DNA of 47,947 nucleotides from an uncultured Bacteroidales bacterium (lineage in GTDB: Bacteria; Bacteroidota; Bacteroidia; Bacteroidales; UBA932). The notes under the pieces were generated by a model, which saw only the letters and a program-made list of their open reading frames with translations, ran no database searches and had not been told where the DNA came from. Where the stretch lies: assembly GCA_900318445.1 (NCBI GenBank), contig ONKO01000013.1, positions 1-47,947 of the forward strand, read 5' to 3'. The position numbers were made by a program, and so were the translations under genes. Position 1 is the first letter of the stretch. Each line of letters begins with the position of its first letter. Of the stretch, positions 43,765 to 47,947 are shown one piece after another.

Positions 43765-45690
43765 TTAATTACCGGCCCCCGCTTGGGAATCCAGGATGCT
43801 GAAGGGAGAGTTCAGGCTCTTGAATTCGGGCACCAGGTCCTTCATGCGGGCCACGATGGTCATGGGATTGAAGTCGTAGCTGGCGAAGATGAGGCGGTCA
43901 ATGTCTTCGGAGATGTCGTCAAAGTCGTATTCCCGCACATCGGCAATCATAATCTTGTCATGGCTGGTGGGCTTGGTGTTCTCCTTGGTAGCGAGGAGCT
44001 CCTCGTAAAGCTTTTCTCCGTGGCGAAGACCGGTGAACTCCACTTTGATGTCTGTACGGCCGCTCAGGCGAATCATCTTGTTGGCAAGGTCCAGGATGCG
44101 GACCGGTTTTCCCATGTCAAAGATGTAAATTTCACCGCCATTTCCCATGGAGCCGGCTTCCAGCACCAGCTGGCAGGCCTCGGGGATGGTCATGAAGTAG
44201 CGGATGATATCCGGATGGGTTACCGTAACGGGGCCGCCACGCTCAATCTGTTTGCGGAACAGCGGGATGACGGAACCGTTGGAGCCCAGCACATTGCCAA
44301 AACGGGTGGTGATGAACTGCGTGGGAGCCGAGTGGTCTTTCTGGATTTTGCGGGCCAGCGCCTGCACGTAGATCTCGCAGATGCGCTTGGAGCAGCCCAT
44401 TACGTTGGACGGGTTCACGGCTTTGTCGGTGGAGACCATCACAAAGCGTTCCACATTGTATTTGACGGAAAGGTCGGCCAGGATTTTGGTTCCGAGGACA
44501 TTGTTCTGGATGGCTTCCGACACGTTGTCTTCCATCATGGGAACGTGTTTGTAGGCCGCTGCATGGAACACGTATTCGGGCTTGTAGTGGTCAAAGATTT
44601 CCTCCATGCGCCGCTTGTTGGAGATATCGGCCACGATGGTGGGCGCTTCCAGGTAGCTCCATTTGGAGTGAAGTTCCAGGCGGATGTCGTGGAGCGGGGT
44701 CTCGGCCTGGTCTACCAGGATGAGCTGATAGGGGTTGAAGACGGCCACCTGGCGCATGATTTCCGAGCCGATGGAACCGGCCGCGCCCGTGATGAGCACG
44801 CGCTTTCCCTCGAGGTGCGAGCCAATCTTCTGGAGGTTGATCTTGATGGGATCCCGGCCCAGGAGGTCCTCAATCTGGACCTGGCGGATCTGGCTGGCTT
44901 TCTGTATGCCCTGCCAGTTGTCGGTGATGTCCGGCGCCAGGAAAATGGTTACGTTCTCCTGGAGGAAGCGGTCGGCGATGTCGGTGTTCTTCAGGTTATC
45001 GGCCTTGACGGGCGAGACAATAATGGCATCCACGTTATTCTCCCGGATGTGTTCCAGGAGGTTTTCGTCGTTCATGTAGACGTTCACGCCCATCATCACC
45101 TTTCCCTTCATCATGGGGTCATCGGCAATGAATCCCTTGAGGTGGAATTTGTTGGGACGGGCCATGCGGATGGCCTTGGCGATGTTGATGCCGGCGTTCT
45201 TGGTGCCGTAGATGAACGTGTTGCGGGTTTCTATGCGGTCCTCGTTGAAAGCATCGTTGAGCGACTTGATGGTCATGCGCATGAGGGCCATGAACACGAA
45301 CATCACGACGTATGCGATGGCAAGCATGCCGATGTCTGCGATGAGGGAACCGGTGGCGTAGAAGAGGACCATCGAGAGCACCGCGCTGCACATGAACGAG
45401 CACACAAGCGCCACGCTGATGTGCAGGATATCCGTGAACGAGGAGAAACGAAGAACGTTCGAATACGTACGGAACGCCCTGAAAAACAGCAGGTTGAAAA
45501 CCAGCGTAAGGGCCATGCCCATGAGTACGTCGTCTCCCATCGTGAGCATCTCGGAGGCCGAGAAGCGCAGCAGGAAGGACAGGACGACGGAAACGAGGGT
45601 GATGACCGTGTCAAACAGCAGGATTACCCAGGAAGGAAGGACCCTGGACTGGAAAATCCTGCGAAGAAAGTTAAGGGACTCTCGAACCAT
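43765..45690 (-). CDS. CapD/FlaA1-type nucleotide-sugar 4,6-dehydratase/epimerase, membrane bound
   Basis: A 641-residue enzyme of the WbpM/CapD/PglF group. Four membrane helices (about 20-140) are followed by a CoA-binding-like domain (155-265) and a short-chain dehydrogenase domain with the NAD motif TGAAGSIGSE (301-310), STDK (420-423) and MGCSK (431-435), where Met stands in for the usual catalytic Tyr of YxxxK as in this family. It makes 4-keto-6-deoxy sugar nucleotides, usually from UDP-GlcNAc, for capsule, O-antigen or protein glycans, so it may supply the glycosyltransferase cluster at 33272-38530. It starts 3 bp after the rubrerythrin stop, an unexpected partner. Confidence 0.92.
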   Translation of the reverse strand: MVRESLNFLRRIFQSRVLPSWVILLFDTVITLVSVVLSFLLRFSASEMLTMGDDVLMGMALTLVFNLLFFRAFRTYSNVLRFSSFTDILHISVALVCSFMCSAVLSMVLFYATGSLIADIGMLAIAYVVMFVFMALMRMTIKSLNDAFNEDRIETRNTFIYGTKNAGINIAKAIRMARPNKFHLKGFIADDPMMKGKVMMGVNVYMNDENLLEHIRENNVDAIIVSPVKADNLKNTDIADRFLQENVTIFLAPDITDNWQGIQKASQIRQVQIEDLLGRDPIKINLQKIGSHLEGKRVLITGAAGSIGSEIMRQVAVFNPYQLILVDQAETPLHDIRLELHSKWSYLEAPTIVADISNKRRMEEIFDHYKPEYVFHAAAYKHVPMMEDNVSEAIQNNVLGTKILADLSVKYNVERFVMVSTDKAVNPSNVMGCSKRICEIYVQALARKIQKDHSAPTQFITTRFGNVLGSNGSVIPLFRKQIERGGPVTVTHPDIIRYFMTIPEACQLVLEAGSMGNGGEIYIFDMGKPVRILDLANKMIRLSGRTDIKVEFTGLRHGEKLYEELLATKENTKPTSHDKIMIADVREYDFDDISEDIDRLIFASYDFNPMTIVARMKDLVPEFKSLNSPFSILDSQAGAGN

Positions 45691-45693
45691 ACA

Positions 45694-46233
45694 TTAGTAA
45701 TTCTGGGCCAGTACCTGGAAATAGCTTTGGGGGTGATTGCACACGGGGCACACTTCCGGGGCTTCCTTGCCCACGACGATGTGGCCGCAGTTGGAGCACT
45801 GCCAGATGGCGTCACCATCCTTGGAGAACACTTTCTTGTCCTGAACATTCTTCAGGAGCTTGCGGTAGCGTTCCTCGTGGTGCTTCTCGATGGCGCCTAC
45901 CATCTCGAATTTCTCTGCAATCTCGTCAAAGCCTTCCTCGCGGGCCTCCCGGGCCATGCGGGCATACATGTCGGTCCACTCGAAATTTTCACCGTTAGCG
46001 GCGTCTTCCAGGTTTTCCACGGTACCGGGAACGGCACCGCCATGCAGGTACTTGAACCAGATTTTGGCGTGTTCCTTTTCGTTGGCGGCCGTCTCTTCGA
46101 AGAGGGCGGCTATCTGGACGAAACCGTCTTTTTTGGCCTTGGAGGCGTAGTAGGTGTATTTGTTACGGGCCTGGGACTCGCCGGCGAAGGCTTCCATCAG
46201 GTTCTTTTCTGTCTTGGTACCTTTGAGGTTCAT
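45694..46233 (-). CDS. rbr: Rubrerythrin
   Basis: A 179-residue cytoplasmic peroxidase that protects anaerobes from hydrogen peroxide. The ferritin-like domain supplies the diiron ligands in [31 protein letters not shown] and [14 protein letters not shown]. The C-terminal rubredoxin domain has the FeS4 cysteines in CSNCGH and CPVCNHP. The length is typical. It points to an anaerobic or microaerophilic host. A near-consensus -7 box (TACCTTTA, 46262-46269) lies 28 nt upstream. It is followed after only 3 bp by the CapD-like gene, so both may share a transcript. Confidence 0.96.
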   Translation of the reverse strand: MNLKGTKTEKNLMEAFAGESQARNKYTYYASKAKKDGFVQIAALFEETAANEKEHAKIWFKYLHGGAVPGTVENLEDAANGENFEWTDMYARMAREAREEGFDEIAEKFEMVGAIEKHHEERYRKLLKNVQDKKVFSKDGDAIWQCSNCGHIVVGKEAPEVCPVCNHPQSYFQVLAQNY

Positions 46234-46261
46234 AGCTGTAGTTTATTATCGTTAGGGCCGG

Positions 46262-46269
46262 TAAAGGTA
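46262..46269 (-). promoter_or_regulatory. Probable -7 box of rubrerythrin (TACCTTTA)
   Basis: One mismatch to TAnnTTTG, 28 nt before the ATG, with TTTT about 19 bp upstream as a possible -33 element. Confidence 0.4.
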
Positions 46270-46292
46270 CGAAAACTTTTTCACATTAAAAA

Positions 46293-47477
46293 CTAGAGAA
46301 CGCGGACCTTGAGTTTGGCGTAGGCGCGTTCCACCTTCTCAAGGGCGGCTTCGACGCTCTCTGCGCGGGCCAGGAGCACACCCATGCGGCGGTGTCCCTT
46401 GATGAAAGGTTTTCCGAAAAGACGAATCTGGACGTCGGGCTCGGCAAGCACTTCTTCCAGATTCTCGAACTCCACCATGGTGGTGTCTCCTTCCACCACA
46501 ATGGCCTTGGAGGCGCTGGGGCCGAAGAAATTCACCTTGGGAATGGGAAGGCCCAGTACGGCGCGGGCATGCAGGGCAAACTCGGAGAGGTCCTGGGAAA
46601 TCATGGTGACCATACCGGTGTCGTGCGGACGGGGGCTCACCTCGCTGAAAAGCACATCATCACCGCAGATGAACATTTCCACGCCGAAGATGCCGTATCC
46701 GCCCAGGGCGTCGGTAATCTTCTTAGCGATATCCTGAGCCTGTTTGAGCGCTTTCTCACTCATGGGCTGGGCCTGCCAGGACTCACGGTAGTCGCCGTCC
46801 ACCTGATGATGGCCGATGGGATTGAGGAACGTGGTTCCGCCGACATGACGCACCGTGAGGAGGGTAATCTCGTAGTCAAACTTCACAAAGCCTTCCACAA
46901 TGACCTCTCCGGCACCGGCACGGCCGCCTTCCTGGGCAATGTTCCAGCACTTGTCGGCATCGGCCGGGCTCTTGCATACGCTCTGGCCATGACCGGAAGA
47001 ACTCATGATGGGCTTCACAACGCACGGAGTGCCCACTGCCTTGATTGCAGCATCGAACTCCTCGCGGGTTGCGGCAAAACGGTAATCGGAAGTAGGCAGG
47101 CCGAGGGTCTCGTGTGCCAGCTGCCGGATTCCCTTGCGGTTCATGGTAAGGAAAGTGGCATTGGCCGTAGGGATAACATTATAGCCTTCCTTCTCCAGCT
47201 CCACCAGCGTGGGCGTTGCAATGGCCTCCACCTCGGGGATAATCATGTCCGGCTTCTCCTTCTCAATGATCTCGCGAAGCTTTGCGCCATCCAGCATGGA
47301 AAGCACGTAACTGCGATGGGCCACCTGCATGGCCGGAGCGTTCTCATAACGGTCCAGAGCAATGACCTCCACGCCATAACGTTGCAACTCAAGGGCAACC
47401 TCCTTGCCCAGTTCACCCGATCCGCACAGCAGGGCCTTCTTTGCAACCTTTGTGAGCGGAGTACCGATTTTTACCAT
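46293..47477 (-). CDS. purT: Formate-dependent phosphoribosylglycinamide formyltransferase
   Basis: A 394-residue ATP-grasp enzyme that uses formate and ATP to formylate GAR in purine synthesis, the folate-independent alternative to PurN. The N-terminal domain has [46 protein letters not shown] (in parts, 14-58); the ATP-grasp part has [15 protein letters not shown] (in the 150s-170s) and [28 protein letters not shown] (in parts), all typical of PurT. The length equals that of the E. coli enzyme. Its -7 box lies 31 nt upstream. The use of formate fits a fermentative anaerobe. It is separated from rubrerythrin by 59 bp. Confidence 0.97.
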   Translation of the reverse strand: MVKIGTPLTKVAKKALLCGSGELGKEVALELQRYGVEVIALDRYENAPAMQVAHRSYVLSMLDGAKLREIIEKEKPDMIIPEVEAIATPTLVELEKEGYNVIPTANATFLTMNRKGIRQLAHETLGLPTSDYRFAATREEFDAAIKAVGTPCVVKPIMSSSGHGQSVCKSPADADKCWNIAQEGGRAGAGEVIVEGFVKFDYEITLLTVRHVGGTTFLNPIGHHQVDGDYRESWQAQPMSEKALKQAQDIAKKITDALGGYGIFGVEMFICGDDVLFSEVSPRPHDTGMVTMISQDLSEFALHARAVLGLPIPKVNFFGPSASKAIVVEGDTTMVEFENLEEVLAEPDVQIRLFGKPFIKGHRRMGVLLARAESVEAALEKVERAYAKLKVRVL

Positions 47478-47508
47478 AATGCTTGTGTGTGTTTTGTGTT
47501 TGGAGCCG

Positions 47509-47516
47509 CAAAGATA
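47509..47516 (-). promoter_or_regulatory. -7 box of purT (TATCTTTG)
   Basis: It matches TAnnTTTG on the minus strand, 31 nt before the ATG. The -33 region is T-rich without an exact TTTG. Confidence 0.55.
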
Positions 47517-47566
47517 ATTAAAAATTTTGAAAAACGGAGGGGGCCGAGGCTGTTTTGGGCGGCGGA

Positions 47567-47636
47567 ACGTCGCAGGTGGAACGGCGAAACGTCGCAGGTG
47601 GAGCGGCGAAACGTCGCAGGTGGGGCGGCGCGACGT
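47567..47636. repeat. 22-bp tandem repeat, about 3.2 copies
   Basis: Units start at 47567, 47589, 47611 and (partial) 47633. The core ACGTCGCAGGTGG is identical in the three full copies, followed by variable GCGGCGAA-like sequence. It ends 4 bp before repeat copy 2. There are no unique spacers, so this is not a CRISPR array. Confidence 0.85.
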
Positions 47637-47640
47637 TGTC

Positions 47641-47749
47641 CGTGGCGCTTAAACGATTGATGCACAATGAGTTAGAGTAACTGACGGGTATCAAAACACA
47701 ACCCGTCAGTTACTCTAATGCGCTGATTATCGGATACTTAAGCGCCACG
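47641..47749. repeat. 109-bp palindromic repeat element, copy 2
   Basis: Perfect 12-bp terminal inverted repeats (CGTGGCGCTTAA at 47641-47652, TTAAGCGCCACG at 47738-47749) flank an inner hairpin with perfect 18-bp arms (47672-47689, 47701-47718) and an 11-nt loop. It has the same geometry as copy 1, and its stem differs from copy 1 by three paired changes. Confidence 0.85.
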
Positions 47750-47947
47750 ACAGGTGTGTGGGCTTCAGCAGCGGTATTGCGGAGGAGGGAGACCCTCCCG
47801 GGGGACTCCGGTCGCATGGGTGGTCAGGTCGCTTCGCGCCCTTCGCGCCCATTGCTCCCTCCGGCCCCTCCCACCGTTTCCTGCGTCCCCGCTTCGCGGG
47901 AACTTGTCTCCGGCGGGCCCCTCCCCCTCCCCTTGCGCGGGGGTGCG
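47750..47947. other. GC-rich non-coding end of the window
   Basis: With 47478-47749 this completes a 470-bp stretch without a gene. It is GC-rich and low in complexity, with short hairpins such as GGGAG/CTCCC (47787-47799) and CCCGC/GCGGG (47888-47900) and a doubled TTCGCGCCC (around 47833-47850). I see no RNA gene or reading frame with protein-like composition. Confidence 0.5.

Noticed and set aside
47567-47636. CRISPR-like array
   Set aside because: The 22-bp units abut directly without unique spacers, and no cas genes are present; it is a simple tandem repeat.
47750-47947. Possible non-coding RNA in the GC-rich end of the window
   Set aside because: Only short, unrelated hairpins are visible; no promoter box, conserved RNA motif or terminator supports a gene.

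Overview
The window reads as chromosomal DNA of a fairly GC-rich member of the Bacteroidota, most likely Bacteroidales. The evidence is a SusC/SusD pair with a DUF3823 lipoprotein, a one-protein hybrid two-component system (HTCS), a bacterial serine palmitoyltransferase-like enzyme, a long SecA with a C-terminal SEC-C zinc motif, and repeated Bacteroidota-type promoters (TAnnTTTG about 20 bp downstream of TTTG). I see no rRNA, tRNA, CRISPR array, prophage or insertion sequence. Thirty protein genes fill almost all of the sequence. All assignments come from reading the translations; no database search was run.

Region 1 (1-15736) is a polysaccharide utilisation locus. On the minus strand it runs esterase, SusC, SusD, DUF3823 protein, terminator, GH3 glycosidase, then a second esterase cut by the window edge. 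A type-B carboxylesterase and a divergent HTCS regulator complete it. Two promoters in the locus share a 14-bp element the same distance upstream of their -7 boxes, a good candidate for the HTCS operator. The three esterases and the GH3 suggest an esterified plant-type glycan.

Region 2 (15840-19357) is a nucleobase-uptake operon: a uracil/xanthine-type permease, a DUF5020 (Tsx-like) outer-membrane channel and an AzgA-type purine permease. Its promoter lies inside a nearly perfect inverted repeat.

Region 3 (19469-33117) starts with secA and continues, with 26-bp gaps and then overlapping genes, into a LruC-domain lipoprotein, a membrane HEAT-like protein, a processive GT2 synthase, a TPR/beta-barrel export protein, a DUF4838 glycosidase-like lipoprotein and a DUF1573 lipoprotein. 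The last five have the logic of a synthase-dependent exopolysaccharide machine (compare PgaABCD) built from different parts. I regard this as the best candidate for an undescribed system here.

Region 4 (33272-38530) is a surface-glycan assembly cluster: four glycosyltransferases and a Wzx-type flippase in alternating orientation. Three of its genes, plus the HTCS gene, have -7 boxes only 4-6 nt from the start codon, which implies leaderless mRNAs.

Region 5 (38688-47477) holds housekeeping and envelope genes: glnS, a degenerate aspartokinase-ACT protein, an outer-membrane barrel protein, a serine palmitoyltransferase-like enzyme, a CapD/FlaA1-type sugar-nucleotide dehydratase, rubrerythrin and purT. 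Two copies of a 109-bp palindromic repeat with identical geometry and compensatory stem changes lie at 38519-38627 and 47641-47749, each beside a short GC-rich tandem repeat. The last 470 bp (47478-47947) contain no gene.
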